A DNA stretch of 64,000 nt, from assembly GCF_004360145.1 (NCBI RefSeq), contig NZ_ML178713.1, positions 173,089 to 237,088 of the forward strand, in the 5' to 3' direction. The notes under the pieces were generated by a model that saw only the letters and a program-made list of their open reading frames with translations, was not told where the DNA came from and made no database searches. The position numbers and the translations under genes were made by a program. Shown here one piece after another: positions 16,972 through 27,465 of the stretch. Numbering within the stretch: position 1 is the first letter of the stretch; every line of letters starts with the position of its first letter. This stretch comes from Aliiroseovarius marinus (lineage in GTDB: Bacteria > Pseudomonadota > Alphaproteobacteria > Rhodobacterales > Rhodobacteraceae).

Positions 16972-17871
16972 ATGACCGAGGCAAGCTTGGCATTTTCTGA
17001 CTTAGAAGCACGCGCGCGCGCCATGGCGGGGGATGCGCCTGCGGACCGTATTTCCGTGCGCGACCATGTCGTCGACGTGGAAATCGGTGCCTTTCAGGCC
17101 GAACGTGGCGTGACGCAGCGCCTTAGCTTCAGCGTGGTGGTCGAGGTTTCCGATCACGGCGGAGCCGACACAGACGATGTGGACGACATCCTGTCCTATG
17201 ACACGATCACCGAAGCGATCATGGCCGAGCTTGAGGCCGAGCGGCTGAACCTTCTGGAAACTCTGGCTGAACGGATCGCGCAACGCCTTCTGCTGGCCCC
17301 GCAGCCCCAGCGCGTGTTCGTGCGGATTGAGAAGCTGGACCGTGGTCCCGGTAAGCTGGGGGTCGAGATTGTGCGCGACCGCAATAGCGGTGACGCCGAG
17401 GTCGAGGCACAGGATGCCCCGGCGCCCATTCTGCTCTTCCTGTCCTCGAACGCCCTGAACGACGAGGGGCTGCTGACCTTCCTCGATCAATTCGAGGAAG
17501 ATGGCGCGCCGACCATCCTGATCGTCGATGCGGAGCTGCCGCTGGTGCAAGACAGCTGGGCCGCGCGTAACATCGTGCTGCTTCAGGCGGATCAGGCGGC
17601 GTGGCAGCTGGCGACGATTGATCCGCGTGCTGTCCCGGTGGGAACCCGGACCGAGCTGGACTGGGGGCTGAAGAACGGGCAGCTTAGCGTCTGGGCGCCG
17701 TCCAAGATGGTGCTGGATGCGGTGGATGCGCCCGTCGCGATCTCTCTTCCCGATCTGACCTTGTGGTTTGCTGAGCAGGTGCAGGCCTGCCAGATCCTCT
17801 GGGTCGGTTGCGACGCGCCTGACACGCCGGGTATCGCATCGCATTCTGTCATGTTGGAGGACCTGTCATGA
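16972..17871 (+). CDS. folB: Dihydroneopterin aldolase (FolB) with C-terminal extension
   Basis: Folate pathway enzyme. Residues ~20-125 form the FolB fold: VRDHVVDVEIGAFQAERG, SYDTITEAIMAELEAERLN, and LNLLETLAERIAQRLL, with the lysine of VFVRIEKL in the place of the catalytic Lys. A standard FolB is about 120 residues; this protein has 299, so ~170 residues follow that I cannot assign (LLFLSSNALNDEGLLTFLDQ onward). ATG 16972 has GAGGA 6 nt upstream and is chosen over ATG 16942. The stop overlaps the folP start by 4 nt (ATGA), so translation is coupled with folP and then glmM. Confidence 0.85.
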   Translation: MTEASLAFSDLEARARAMAGDAPADRISVRDHVVDVEIGAFQAERGVTQRLSFSVVVEVSDHGGADTDDVDDILSYDTITEAIMAELEAERLNLLETLAERIAQRLLLAPQPQRVFVRIEKLDRGPGKLGVEIVRDRNSGDAEVEAQDAPAPILLFLSSNALNDEGLLTFLDQFEEDGAPTILIVDAELPLVQDSWAARNIVLLQADQAAWQLATIDPRAVPVGTRTELDWGLKNGQLSVWAPSKMVLDAVDAPVAISLPDLTLWFAEQVQACQILWVGCDAPDTPGIASHSVMLEDLS

Positions 17872-18872
17872 GCCAACGCATTCAGCCCATCGCCCGCACG
17901 GGCCGTCCGTTCTCGGGTCAATCTTTGTGCGGCAGCGACAGCCTGTGGTTCGATCAGGTCTTAGAGCGCCAGCGCGGGGGCGAGGTGCGGACGGTCGACC
18001 TTGCCGATCTGGATACTACCGCAATTCAACGCCTCAGCGCCCCGCGCCCGACGCTGTGCGGCCTGACGCTGGACCAACCGCGCCTGATGGGCATTCTGAA
18101 CGTGACGCCGGACAGCTTTTCGGACGGGGGCGAGCTGGACACCATTGAGGCTGCGGTCACCCGCGCCCGCCAAATGGCTGGCGATACCGACATTCTGGAC
18201 ATTGGTGGCGAAAGCACCCGCCCCGGCGCGGAAGAGGTGGCCATTCAGGAAGAAATCCAGCGTACCGCGCCGGTGATTGAAGCGATCCGTGCGGCGGGCG
18301 TGACCACGCCGATCTCAATCGACACGCGCAAAGCCCGCGTGGCCGAGGCCGCGTTGGATGCAGGCGCGGATATTGTGAATGATGTGTCCGCCTTCACCTT
18401 CGATCCCGAGCTTGCCGACCTTGTGGCCGAACGCGATGTGCCCGTCTGCCTGATGCATTCACAGGGCCGACCTGAGGATATGCAGAACGATCCGCGCTAT
18501 GACGACGTGCTGTTCGACGTGATGGACTATCTGGAAGAACGTATCAGCTTTGCGGAAGGTAAAGGCATCAAACGTGAGCGGATTATCACCGATCCGGGCA
18601 TCGGTTTCGGTAAGACTCTGGAACACAATGTGACTTTGCTGCGTAACCTGTCGCTGCTACATGATCTGGGTCTTCCGGTGCTGCTGGGTGTGTCGCGCAA
18701 GCGTTTCATCGGCACCATCGGACAGGCCGAGGTGGCCCGCGACAGGGTTGCTGGATCCGTGGCCGTCGCGATGCATGGCATCGCGCAGGGCATGCAGATT
18801 TTGCGGGTCCATGACACATTTGAAACACGGCAGGCATTGCGCCTTCACGCAGCCATGACCGAGAATAAGTAA
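17868..18872 (+). CDS. folP: Dihydropteroate synthase
   Basis: Condenses dihydropterin pyrophosphate with p-aminobenzoate; the target of sulfonamides. The core motifs are MGILNVTPDSFSDGG, DIGGESTRPGA, ISIDTRKARVAEAAL, NDVSAF, ITDPGIGFGKT and LLGVSRKRFIG. The protein is 334 residues, with about 65 extra N-terminal residues before the TIM barrel, a feature I have no function for. It starts inside the folB stop codon and ends 15 nt before glmM, so folB-folP-glmM form a tight operon, an arrangement often seen in alphaproteobacteria. Confidence 0.95.
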   Translation: MSQRIQPIARTGRPFSGQSLCGSDSLWFDQVLERQRGGEVRTVDLADLDTTAIQRLSAPRPTLCGLTLDQPRLMGILNVTPDSFSDGGELDTIEAAVTRARQMAGDTDILDIGGESTRPGAEEVAIQEEIQRTAPVIEAIRAAGVTTPISIDTRKARVAEAALDAGADIVNDVSAFTFDPELADLVAERDVPVCLMHSQGRPEDMQNDPRYDDVLFDVMDYLEERISFAEGKGIKRERIITDPGIGFGKTLEHNVTLLRNLSLLHDLGLPVLLGVSRKRFIGTIGQAEVARDRVAGSVAVAMHGIAQGMQILRVHDTFETRQALRLHAAMTENK

Positions 18873-18887
18873 GAACAAGGCGGCAGT

Positions 18888-20231
18888 ATGGTCGAAAAAC
18901 TCTTCGGAACCGACGGAGTACGTGGGCTGACGAATTCCTGGCCCATGACAGCAGAGATGGCGTTGAAACTGGGGGCGGCTGCGGGCCGTCACTTCCGACG
19001 CGATCATTCCAACGGGCACCGGGTCGTCATCGGCAAGGACACCCGTCTGTCGGGCTATATGCTGGAGAACGCGCTGACGGCGGGGCTGACCTCGACGGGT
19101 ATGAACGTGCTGCTTTTGGGGCCGGTGCCGACGCCGGCCGTGGGGCGTGCGACCCATTCGATGCGGGCGGATCTGGGCATCATGATCTCGGCCTCGCACA
19201 ACCCGTTCCATGACAATGGCATCAAGTTCTTTGGCCCCGACGGCTTCAAACTGTCGGATGAGGACGAGGCCGAGATCGAGCGCATGGTCCACGATGGCGT
19301 CGACCCGGTGCAGCCGCAAAACATCGGCCGCGCCAAGCGGATCGAGGAAGCCCGCCAGCGCTATACCGAATATCTGAAAACCACCTTCCCGCAGCACAAG
19401 CGCCTGAACGGCATGAAGGTCGTGATCGACTGCGCGAATGGCGCGGCCTATCGCGCGGCGCCTGACGCCCTGTGGGAGCTGGGGGCCGAGATCATCCCCG
19501 TTGGTGTCTCGCCCGACGGGACGAATATCAATAAGGGCTGCGGATCGACCGACACTGCTTTGGCGGCGCGTACCGTGCTGGAACATGGCGCGGATCTGGG
19601 CATCTGTCTGGACGGCGACGCGGATCGCATCATGATCATCGACGAGAAGGGTCAGGTGGCGGACGGTGATCAGCTCATGGCACTTTTCGCGACGCATTGG
19701 GCGTCTGAAGGGCGCTTGAAGGGTGGCAAGCTGGTCGCGACGGTGATGTCGAACCTCGGGTTAGAACGCCATCTGGCAGCGCAGGGGCTTGAGCTTCTGC
19801 GCACCAAAGTGGGCGACCGCCACGTGGTCGAAGCGATGCGCGCGGGCGGCTATAATCTGGGCGGCGAGCAGTCTGGCCATATCGTGATGACGGATTATGC
19901 GACCACGGGCGACGGCCTGTTGGCGGGGCTTCAGTTCCTCGCGTGCATGGTCGAAACCGGCAAGCCTGCGTCTGAACTGTGCCAGGTCTTCGAGACCGTG
20001 CCGCAGATGTTGAAGAACGTGCGTTACACCTTGGGCCAAACCCCGCTTGAGGTCGACAGTGTGAAAGCTGCCATCGCTGATGCCGAAGGCAGGTTGAACG
20101 GAAAAGGACGGCTGCTGATCCGCAAATCCGGCACGGAACCCCTGATCCGCGTGATGGCGGAGTGCGAAGATGACGCCCTTCTGTCGCAAGTCGTCGACGG
20201 CATCGTCGCCGAGGTCGAGGCCGTCACCTAA
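18888..20231 (+). CDS. glmM: Phosphoglucosamine mutase
   Basis: Interconverts glucosamine-6-P and glucosamine-1-P for UDP-GlcNAc, murein and lipopolysaccharide synthesis. The start [11 protein letters not shown] is the family signature. The phosphoserine loop is [17 protein letters not shown], the metal loop [11 protein letters not shown], the sugar loop GGEQSGHIV, and the phosphate-binding loop [12 protein letters not shown]. 447 residues is the expected length. It is the last gene of the folB-folP-glmM unit. Confidence 0.97.
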   Translation: MVEKLFGTDGVRGLTNSWPMTAEMALKLGAAAGRHFRRDHSNGHRVVIGKDTRLSGYMLENALTAGLTSTGMNVLLLGPVPTPAVGRATHSMRADLGIMISASHNPFHDNGIKFFGPDGFKLSDEDEAEIERMVHDGVDPVQPQNIGRAKRIEEARQRYTEYLKTTFPQHKRLNGMKVVIDCANGAAYRAAPDALWELGAEIIPVGVSPDGTNINKGCGSTDTALAARTVLEHGADLGICLDGDADRIMIIDEKGQVADGDQLMALFATHWASEGRLKGGKLVATVMSNLGLERHLAAQGLELLRTKVGDRHVVEAMRAGGYNLGGEQSGHIVMTDYATTGDGLLAGLQFLACMVETGKPASELCQVFETVPQMLKNVRYTLGQTPLEVDSVKAAIADAEGRLNGKGRLLIRKSGTEPLIRVMAECEDDALLSQVVDGIVAEVEAVT

Positions 20232-20240
20232 GCCCGCCCC

Positions 20241-20777
20241 CTATGGCTCTTGGATGAGCGTTGGGCGCAGGAAGACGATCAGCTCGGCCTGCGTCGCGTA
20301 GGCGCGGCCGACCCGTGTCCTGAACAGTGCGTCAAGGCCGGGTATGTTCTTTATCGCCAACTTTCTGGCGCGTTGTTTGATCTGCCACTCGATGTCGTCA
20401 TGGGTGACTGCGCATCGTCTTGGGAGCGGCGTGTTGGAAACTGGGCGCAACGCCAACAAGTTTTCATACAGAAAGACATCACCCCACGGCACAGCACCGG
20501 CCAGTCGTGCGGGTAATGTTGCTCGCAAGCTGTTTAAGGCAAGCGCCCCAAGCAAGGCGGATGCGACCGGGAATTGAGGGAAGTTCCTTCTCAGGTTCCA
20601 TCCGTATGGGCCAGCCGCCGTCAAGGCAAGCAAGGCGATCGGTACGATCCGTAAGCCATTGCGAATAAAGTGAATGCGGGCTTCGGAAATGCGGCGTTCA
20701 CGTTGGGTGGCAAGCAGCAGGTTGGGTGTGCAAATCGCAGCTGCGCTTGCATGCGTAATAAGAGTTCTTCGTTTCAT
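20241..20777 (-). CDS. Hypothetical protein with a secretin-like C-terminus (possible remnant)
   Basis: A 178-residue frame starting at ATG 20777, with a good ribosome site (GGGGAGGA). The last ~35 residues (IPGLDALFRTR, then AELIVFLRPTLI) look like the C-terminal end of outer-membrane secretins, and GDVFLYENLLALR could be the strand before it. The N-terminal part shows hydrophobic patches but no secretin core, and the whole is far shorter than any secretin. It may be a decayed gene fragment or an unrelated small protein. Base composition is lower in GC than its neighbours. No other secretion gene is nearby. Confidence 0.4.
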   Translation of the reverse strand: MKRRTLITHASAAAICTPNLLLATQRERRISEARIHFIRNGLRIVPIALLALTAAGPYGWNLRRNFPQFPVASALLGALALNSLRATLPARLAGAVPWGDVFLYENLLALRPVSNTPLPRRCAVTHDDIEWQIKQRARKLAIKNIPGLDALFRTRVGRAYATQAELIVFLRPTLIQEP

Positions 20778-20839
20778 GACAATCCTCCCCTTTAGGCAGG
20801 GTATCACGATTGCCGATATTCACGAAATCCGCGGCGCGT

Positions 20840-21742
20840 TCAGCGCCCCGCCAACATCTTACGCAGGCTGTACCATTGGCTGATCGCCAGTCCTGCCATG
20901 ATCAGGGCAAGCGCTGCGAAGAAGCGCAGCGGAAGCGCCTCGGACAGGATCCACGCGCCGAAAACCATCGACCATGCGGGAACTTGGTAGTTCACCAGCG
21001 TCATGAAAACCGAGCCCGCGCTGATGATGATCGCGACACGCAGAAGTGTTGCCAGTGCTGTGGGTAGAAGCCCCAAGGCGACGATTGCCAGCCCCGAGCG
21101 GGTGCCTTCCCATGCCGGCCATCCTTCGGTCATCAGCATGATTGGGAACAGGACAACCGATCCCACCACAAGTGTCAGCGCCGCCAATACCAGCGGATCA
21201 ATCGGCGGGCAGCGGCGCGTCAGGATCGACGCAATGGAATAGCACAGCGCGGCCCCGATACAGGCCAGTTGCGCGAGGGGTTCTGTCCCTTGTCCAAGTT
21301 GCGCCAGCCCCGGTCCGATCAGAACCAGCGCGCCGCAAAATCCCAGCGTAACCCCGATGAATTTGCGCATGTTCAAAGGTTCGTCCGAGAAGAAGTGAGC
21401 CAAGGGCAACACCATCAACGGGATCGAGGCCATGGAGAGACCAGCAAAGGCCGATGGGACGTATTGTTGCCCCCAGCTCAGCAGCACGAAAGGCAACGCG
21501 GTGGACAGAATGCCAACGATCGAGATGATCCACCACAATGTGGCGTCCCATTTTGGCATGCTGCGCCCCGTTGCCATGACCAACCCCAGCAACGCTACAG
21601 CGCCCAAAGTGGTGCGCGACGTGGCGACTGTCACCGGGCCGTACCCTTCAAGCGCGATAGCTACGACCATGAAGGTGCCACCCCAGATCAGACCAAGGGC
21701 AATGACGCCCGCCCAGTCGCGGGTGGTAGGATTGTCGGTCAT
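20840..21742 (-). CDS. EamA/DMT-family transporter
   Basis: 300 residues with about ten membrane helices in two EamA repeats. The first repeat opens WAGVIALGLIWGGTFMVVAIALEGYGPVTVA, a classic DMT beginning; the second ends SAGSVFMTLVNYQVPAWSMVFGAWILSEALPLRFF. It is not closely similar to the DMT gene at 1 kb. ATG 21742 has GAGG 5 nt upstream. It lies 107 nt downstream of ilvC on the same strand. Substrate unknown; amino acids or related metabolites are common for this family. Confidence 0.9.
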   Translation of the reverse strand: MTDNPTTRDWAGVIALGLIWGGTFMVVAIALEGYGPVTVATSRTTLGAVALLGLVMATGRSMPKWDATLWWIISIVGILSTALPFVLLSWGQQYVPSAFAGLSMASIPLMVLPLAHFFSDEPLNMRKFIGVTLGFCGALVLIGPGLAQLGQGTEPLAQLACIGAALCYSIASILTRRCPPIDPLVLAALTLVVGSVVLFPIMLMTEGWPAWEGTRSGLAIVALGLLPTALATLLRVAIIISAGSVFMTLVNYQVPAWSMVFGAWILSEALPLRFFAALALIMAGLAISQWYSLRKMLAGR

Positions 21743-21849
21743 GGAACCTCGCAGTGATGCGCAAAGAAGAAAGGGCGCCCGGTGTCGGACGCCCCACTTG
21801 ATCTTTAGTTGCGATGGAAATCAACCCACCGCGTGACCGTGTTCAGGTC

Positions 21850-22968
<1,119 letters not shown>

Positions 22969-23011
22969 TTATGGCTAACTATTCGTCAATAGGCATGATA
23001 ATAGAAAATTC

Positions 23012-23467
23012 ATGTTAGATGATCTCGACAGACGAATTCTGCGACAAATGCAGGCGGATCCGACTCTCGGCGGGTCCGAGTTGGCAGACCGGGTGGGTTT
23101 GTCCGCGGCACGCTTATCGCGCAGGGTCGAACGACTGCGCGATCAGAAAATCCTGCGCGGCCCGCGTGCGGTGATCAACTGGCGTGCTTTGGGCTATGAG
23201 GTCGAGGTCAGTCTGCGGGTGACGCTCGATAAGACCCAGCCCCGCGCTTTTGATGATTTCATCGACGCCGCCCGCGCCATCCGGGAAGTGATCGAGATCC
23301 AGACCTTCGTGGGCCGCGTCGATGTGCGCCTGTCCGTCATCGCCCGCGACATGCCGCATTATCAAGGCATCTATCGCGACCAAATTCTGGCGCTGCCGCA
23401 CATCGCAGATATCGAGGCCTTGATGCATGTGGCGCGGATCAAATCGGATGAAAGCCTGCCGCTATGA
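23012..23467 (+). CDS. Lrp/AsnC-family regulator (first of a tandem pair)
   Basis: 151 residues: N-terminal winged HTH (LDDLDRRILRQMQADPTLGGSELADRVGLSAARLSRRVERLRDQ) and a C-terminal RAM ligand domain. These regulators bind amino acids and act as dimers to hexadecamers. The start is ATG 23012; the stop overlaps the next Lrp gene by 4 nt (ATGA). The partner's closeness suggests a heteromeric or sequential pair. ilvC lies divergently upstream, making it a candidate target (inference). Confidence 0.92.
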   Translation: MLDDLDRRILRQMQADPTLGGSELADRVGLSAARLSRRVERLRDQKILRGPRAVINWRALGYEVEVSLRVTLDKTQPRAFDDFIDAARAIREVIEIQTFVGRVDVRLSVIARDMPHYQGIYRDQILALPHIADIEALMHVARIKSDESLPL

Positions 23468-23919
23468 CCGAGTTTGACGAGATTGATCTGGCCCTGCTGC
23501 GCCTGCTGGCCGAGGATGCCACGCAATCCGCTGGCGCTCTTGGACGCGAAGTGGGCCTGAGCCAACCTGCCGCGTGGCGCCGTATCAAGCGCCTGACCGA
23601 TCTTGGTGTCATTGCCGGACGGCGGCTGGATCTGGACCGCGAGGCGCTGGGGTTCGGCGTGACCGTGTTTCTGGGCGTGAAGCTCGCCACCAAGGGGCGA
23701 GTCAGTCTAGACGATTTCGAACGCGCCGTGTCAGCGATCCCCGAGGTACAGACGGTCGAGCACGTACTGGGTCTCTATGACTACCGCCTGCGGGTTGTGG
23801 CCCGCGATATCTCGGATTTCGAACGTGTGCTGCGGCGCCGGATCATGACCATGCCGGGCGTGGGGGATGTCGAGGCCAACGTGCTTTTGTCGGAAGAACG
23901 ACGGCCCGGGCCGGTTTGA
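23464..23919 (+). CDS. Lrp/AsnC-family regulator (second of a tandem pair)
   Basis: 151 residues with the same layout as its neighbour: HTH from EIDLALLRLLAEDATQSAGALGREVGLSQPAAWRRIKRLTD and a RAM domain ending ERRPGPV. Sequence differs considerably from the first copy, so they are old paralogues rather than a recent duplication. Translation is coupled through the ATGA overlap. An aminotransferase gene follows 60 nt downstream on the same strand and could be co-transcribed. Confidence 0.92.
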   Translation: MTEFDEIDLALLRLLAEDATQSAGALGREVGLSQPAAWRRIKRLTDLGVIAGRRLDLDREALGFGVTVFLGVKLATKGRVSLDDFERAVSAIPEVQTVEHVLGLYDYRLRVVARDISDFERVLRRRIMTMPGVGDVEANVLLSEERRPGPV

Positions 23920-23979
23920 AGACTTTCCTGCTGCCGGATTCTGGTTAATGTTGTCCACTCATTGCGAAGGAGACCTGAC

Positions 23980-25107
23980 ATGCCCGCACTTCTGCCCGAC
24001 ATTGATCCTGATGGGATGCTTGAGTTTTCGGTCGTGTTCACCGACCGATCCCTGAACCACATGTCCCAAGCCTTTCAGGGCGTGATGACGGACATCTCGA
24101 CCACGTTGAAAGAGGTCTATAACGCCGATGCCGTTGCGCTTGTCCCCGGTGGCGGCACCTACGCGATGGAGGCTGTTGCGCGTCAGTTCGCGACCGGCAA
24201 GCGGGTGATGGTCATTCGCAACGGGTTCTTTTCCTTCCGCTGGAGCCAGATTTTCGAGATGGGGGCGATCCCGTCAGCGGAAACCGTGATGAAAGCGCGC
24301 CGCGTGGGCAACGCTCCGGACGCACCCTTTGCGCCTGCTCCAATTGACGAGGTCGTCGCGAAAATCAAGGAAGAGAAGCCAGACGTCGTGTTCGCCCCGC
24401 ATGTGGAAACCGCGTCGGGTATGATCTTGCCCGATGACTATATCACAGCGGTGGCCGATGCCGTGCACGGCGTTGGTGGGATCTTCGTTCTGGACTGCAT
24501 TGCCTCGGGCTGTGCGTGGGTCGACATGAAGGCGACCGGCGTGGATGTCCTGATTTCGGCCCCTCAAAAGGGCTGGTCGGCCCAGCCTTCTGCCGGAATC
24601 GTCATGATGAACGACACCGCGCGGGACATCGCGAAAGCCGCGACCTCGACCTCGTTCGCGGTGGACCTGGGCAAGTGGCTGTCGATCATGGAGGCCTATG
24701 AAGGTGGTGGGCATGCTTATCACGCGACGATGCCCACCGACGCGCTGCGCGCGTTTCGCGATACGATGCTGGAAACCAAGGAATATGGGTTCGAAAAACT
24801 GCGAGACGCCCAGTGGGAGCAAGGGCGCCGTGTCCGTGCGTTGCTGGCAGAGAACGGCATTAAATCCGTGGCTGCCGAAGGGTTCGAAGCGCCGGGCGTG
24901 GTCGTGTCTTACACCGCAAATCCCGACATCAAGGCGGGCAAGGCCTTTGCTGCCGAAGGTGTGCAGATCGCAGCAGGTGTGCCGTTGATGGTGGACGAGG
25001 GCGACGACTATTCGTCCTTCCGTTTGGGTCTCTTCGGGCTCGACAAGCTTTATGATGTCGATGCCAGCGTGGCCCGGCTTGAGGATGCGCTGAAGAAAGT
25101 GCTTTAA
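23980..25107 (+). CDS. Class V PLP-dependent aminotransferase
   Basis: 375 residues of the class V fold, nearest in outline to serine-pyruvate / alanine-glyoxylate aminotransferases. VPGGGTYAMEAVARQF binds the cofactor phosphate, FVLDCIASGCAWVDMKATGVDV contains the PLP-ring Asp, and the PLP lysine is in SAPQKGWSAQPSAG. ATG 23980 is chosen because AAGGAGA lies 5 nt upstream; the frame is open earlier without a ribosome site. The substrate is not clear. Its position directly after two Lrp genes suggests amino-acid-responsive control. A terminator follows. Confidence 0.88.
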   Translation: MPALLPDIDPDGMLEFSVVFTDRSLNHMSQAFQGVMTDISTTLKEVYNADAVALVPGGGTYAMEAVARQFATGKRVMVIRNGFFSFRWSQIFEMGAIPSAETVMKARRVGNAPDAPFAPAPIDEVVAKIKEEKPDVVFAPHVETASGMILPDDYITAVADAVHGVGGIFVLDCIASGCAWVDMKATGVDVLISAPQKGWSAQPSAGIVMMNDTARDIAKAATSTSFAVDLGKWLSIMEAYEGGGHAYHATMPTDALRAFRDTMLETKEYGFEKLRDAQWEQGRRVRALLAENGIKSVAAEGFEAPGVVVSYTANPDIKAGKAFAAEGVQIAAGVPLMVDEGDDYSSFRLGLFGLDKLYDVDASVARLEDALKKVL

Positions 25108-25111
25108 ATAC

Positions 25112-25146
25112 AAAACGGCGCGCCTTCCGGACGCGCCGTTTCTTTG
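25112..25146. terminator. Intrinsic terminator
   Basis: AAACGGCGCG (25113-25122) pairs with CGCGCCGTTT (25132-25141), then TCTTTG. It ends the aminotransferase transcript and, with A residues on the other side, possibly also the small reverse-strand gene at 25159. Confidence 0.85.
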
Positions 25147-25158
25147 TCCGGGGCGGGC

Positions 25159-25359
25159 TTAGCCCTTACCGCCTGCCATGATGACCAGCAGCAGATAGAT
25201 CACGGGGACGGTTGCCAGAGCAACAAGCCCCACGCCCATCACACCTTTCAGAAGGAAGCCCCCGACAAGGGCGGCAAGGATCGCGCCGATGATCATGAAG
25301 GCGATTTTCTCGGCGCGGGCGTCTTTGGCTTGCTGTTCCGGGGTCAGTTCGGTTGCCAT
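25159..25359 (-). CDS. Small membrane protein, 66 residues
   Basis: A soluble charged N-terminus (MATELTPEQQAKDARAEK) followed by two membrane helices (IAFMIIGAILAALVGGFLL and GLVALATVPVIYLLLVIMA). GGAGA lies a few nt before the ATG, and it is bounded by a terminator, so it looks like a true single gene. No family is recognised. It is not the aa3 oxidase subunit IV, which has a different N-terminus. Confidence 0.75.
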   Translation of the reverse strand: MATELTPEQQAKDARAEKIAFMIIGAILAALVGGFLLKGVMGVGLVALATVPVIYLLLVIMAGGKG

Positions 25360-25457
25360 GGTAAAGTCTCCTGTTCACGTTGCGGGGCGTATATCCTGCA
25401 TGTGTTCAGAAGGTGGAATGCGACAATCCTGTCATGTGACGGCCTGCCGCAGGTGGG

Positions 25458-26657
25458 TTAGCTTGGGCCAAGCCCCGCCCGCATCACGCGCTTGCGCATG
25501 GGGGCCACATCATGCACCGCTTTCAGGCCCAAAAGGCGCACGGTTTGCATCACACCGTCGCCAGACCGCGTGACCCGGTTGAACAGGTCGATGGCGCGGG
25601 CGCGGCGGGCGATGTCGGGCGCGCGGGCGGCGTCATAGGCCTTCATCATCGCGGGATCACCTAGGGCGCTTGGATCGGCCTCGGCCAGTTCCAGCAGGGC
25701 GATGACGTCATTCAATGACGTGTTCAGCCCCTGCGCGCCAATCGGGGGCAGGGCATGGGCGGCTTCGGCAACCACGGCCACACGGCCTGCGACCAGCTGA
25801 TCCGCCGTCTGCGTGACGATCGGCCAGACCGAGCGGTTGCCTTCCAGATGCATCCGCCCCAACAACCCGGTCGAGCGCTGGAACATCACATCTTCAAACT
25901 CGGCCACATCCATGTTCATCAACTCGACCGCACGCGGACCCTTGTTCATCCAAACGATGGCTGATGCCGGTTTGCCATCCATGTCGGGCAGCGGCACGAT
26001 GGTGAAGGGGCCGCCCTCGTTATAGATCTCGGTCGAGATGTTGCCGTGCGGCAGGTCGTGCGTGACTGTGAAGGCCAGTGATTTCTGTCCATAACGGGTG
26101 GTGGACACCGTGATCCCCGCGGCTTCGCGCAGGGGCGAGAACTTGCCATCCGCCGCGATCCCCATTCGGGCGCGCACGCGGTCGCCGTTCGTGAGGGTGA
26201 CGATGATCTCGCCGGTGCGCTGCACCATCGAGCGGAAGCCCGTGCCGTAGAGCGGCGTGATCAGCGGCTGGTTTTGCAGATAGGCCCAGATCTCGCGCCG
26301 GACGACCCAGTTCATCAGGTTCCAGCCGAAAGGCTCGTCCCCCATATCGTCCGAGCGGAACACCCGCCGGTCGCGCACTTCGGGCGGCCAGCCGGTCGTG
26401 TCGATCACGGCCAATTGGTCCAGCGGCTTGGCATGGTCTTTCAGATGCGGCCAGAGGCCCACGCGGTCGAACAGTTGGCGGGCAGGGCGCAAAAACGCGG
26501 TAGACCGCAGGTCGGATTTATCTTCATTCGCCGTGGTGACGGGTACGAAGGGATCAGCCATGACCACGCTGAACCCAGCAGCGGCAAAGGCGGCTGCGGA
26601 CACCTGACCGGCGATCCCGCCGCCCGAGATGAAAATGTCAGCACGATGTTCGGTCAT
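25458..26657 (-). CDS. UbiH/UbiF-family FAD monooxygenase
   Basis: 399-residue flavoprotein hydroxylase of the UbiH/COQ6 family, most likely a ring hydroxylase of ubiquinone synthesis. The dinucleotide motif is ISGGGIAGQVSAAAF; the second FAD motif is VAEAAHALPPIGAQGLN, where the family usually has GDAAH (Asp to Glu here). LRSTAFL near residue 50 is also typical. AAGGACA precedes the ATG. It is 14 nt downstream of the HAD nucleotidase gene, so the two are probably one operon. The exact hydroxylation position (UbiH, UbiF or UbiI) cannot be told. Confidence 0.88.
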   Translation of the reverse strand: MTEHRADIFISGGGIAGQVSAAAFAAAGFSVVMADPFVPVTTANEDKSDLRSTAFLRPARQLFDRVGLWPHLKDHAKPLDQLAVIDTTGWPPEVRDRRVFRSDDMGDEPFGWNLMNWVVRREIWAYLQNQPLITPLYGTGFRSMVQRTGEIIVTLTNGDRVRARMGIAADGKFSPLREAAGITVSTTRYGQKSLAFTVTHDLPHGNISTEIYNEGGPFTIVPLPDMDGKPASAIVWMNKGPRAVELMNMDVAEFEDVMFQRSTGLLGRMHLEGNRSVWPIVTQTADQLVAGRVAVVAEAAHALPPIGAQGLNTSLNDVIALLELAEADPSALGDPAMMKAYDAARAPDIARRARAIDLFNRVTRSGDGVMQTVRLLGLKAVHDVAPMRKRVMRAGLGPS

Positions 26658-26671
26658 GATGTGTCCTTTGG

Positions 26672-27319
26672 CTACTTCACCAGCCGCTCCAGAAACGCGG
26701 TCAGGTCGTCGGTATGGTGGTGAATGTGATCGGCGGGCTCGGGCGTTGGCGCGACGTGGACGGTTTTCATGCCCAGTTCATGCGGTACGGCCAGATTGCG
26801 GGGGTCGTCTTCGAACATGGCGGCGACATCGGGTTTCACGCCGTCGCGCGCAAAGACGGCATCAAAGGCGGCGCGGTCGGGCTTTGGGTGGAAATCAGCG
26901 TGCTCAACCCCATAGATTGCGTCAAACAGCCCCGACAGTCCGCGCGCGGCCAGTACCTGTTCGGCATAGGGGGCCGAACCGTTGGTATAAACGATCTTGC
27001 GCCCCGGCAGGTTGGTGATGTGGCTGGCCAGATCGTGGTCGGGTTCCAACGCATCAAACGAGATATCATGTACGTCATGCAGATAGGGACCGGGATCCAC
27101 CCCATGCTCGCGCATCAAACCGGCCAGCGTGGTGCCATGCTCGCGCCAGTATTTTTGGCGCAGGCGATCCGCCTCGGCCCGGTCAACGCCGAGTTCATCC
27201 ATCACCCAGTTGGTCATGCGCACTTCGATCTGGTCAAACAGCCGAACCCGCGGCGGGTACAGCGTGTTGTCCAAGTCAAAAACCCAGTGACTGACATGAG
27301 AGAACAGATCGGCGACCAT
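26672..27319 (-). CDS. HAD-family pyrimidine 5'-nucleotidase
   Basis: 215 residues with HAD motifs: I = HWVFDLDNTLYPP (nucleophile DxD), II = IVYTNGSA, III = Lys in HPKPDRAAFDAV, IV = AMFEDDPRNL. The DLDNTLYPP and YHDVHDI-like text (YLHDVHDISFDAL) match the SSM1/pyrimidine 5'-nucleotidase group. It would dephosphorylate UMP/CMP-like nucleotides or similar sugar phosphates. The ATG has no clear Shine-Dalgarno sequence. It leads an operon with the UbiH-type gene and is divergent from a GntR regulator. Confidence 0.9.
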   Translation of the reverse strand: MVADLFSHVSHWVFDLDNTLYPPRVRLFDQIEVRMTNWVMDELGVDRAEADRLRQKYWREHGTTLAGLMREHGVDPGPYLHDVHDISFDALEPDHDLASHITNLPGRKIVYTNGSAPYAEQVLAARGLSGLFDAIYGVEHADFHPKPDRAAFDAVFARDGVKPDVAAMFEDDPRNLAVPHELGMKTVHVAPTPEPADHIHHHTDDLTAFLERLVK

Positions 27320-27465
27320 GGGGGGAAAATAGACCGCCGCCGGGGCAGGTTAAAGGTCTTATTCGACGAAAACGGGCTCTGCGACGTCGCGACGCGTGCT
27401 TGGTGTTTGCCATGTTCATGGCAGCATGCTTATCTGTGCGGATCAATAAAGGCCGGAAGGACAGA

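Noticed and set aside
20250-20516. Two overlapping + strand frames opposite the secretin-like ORF
   Set aside because: No ribosome site or conserved motif; the reverse-strand frame has a better start and a recognisable tail.
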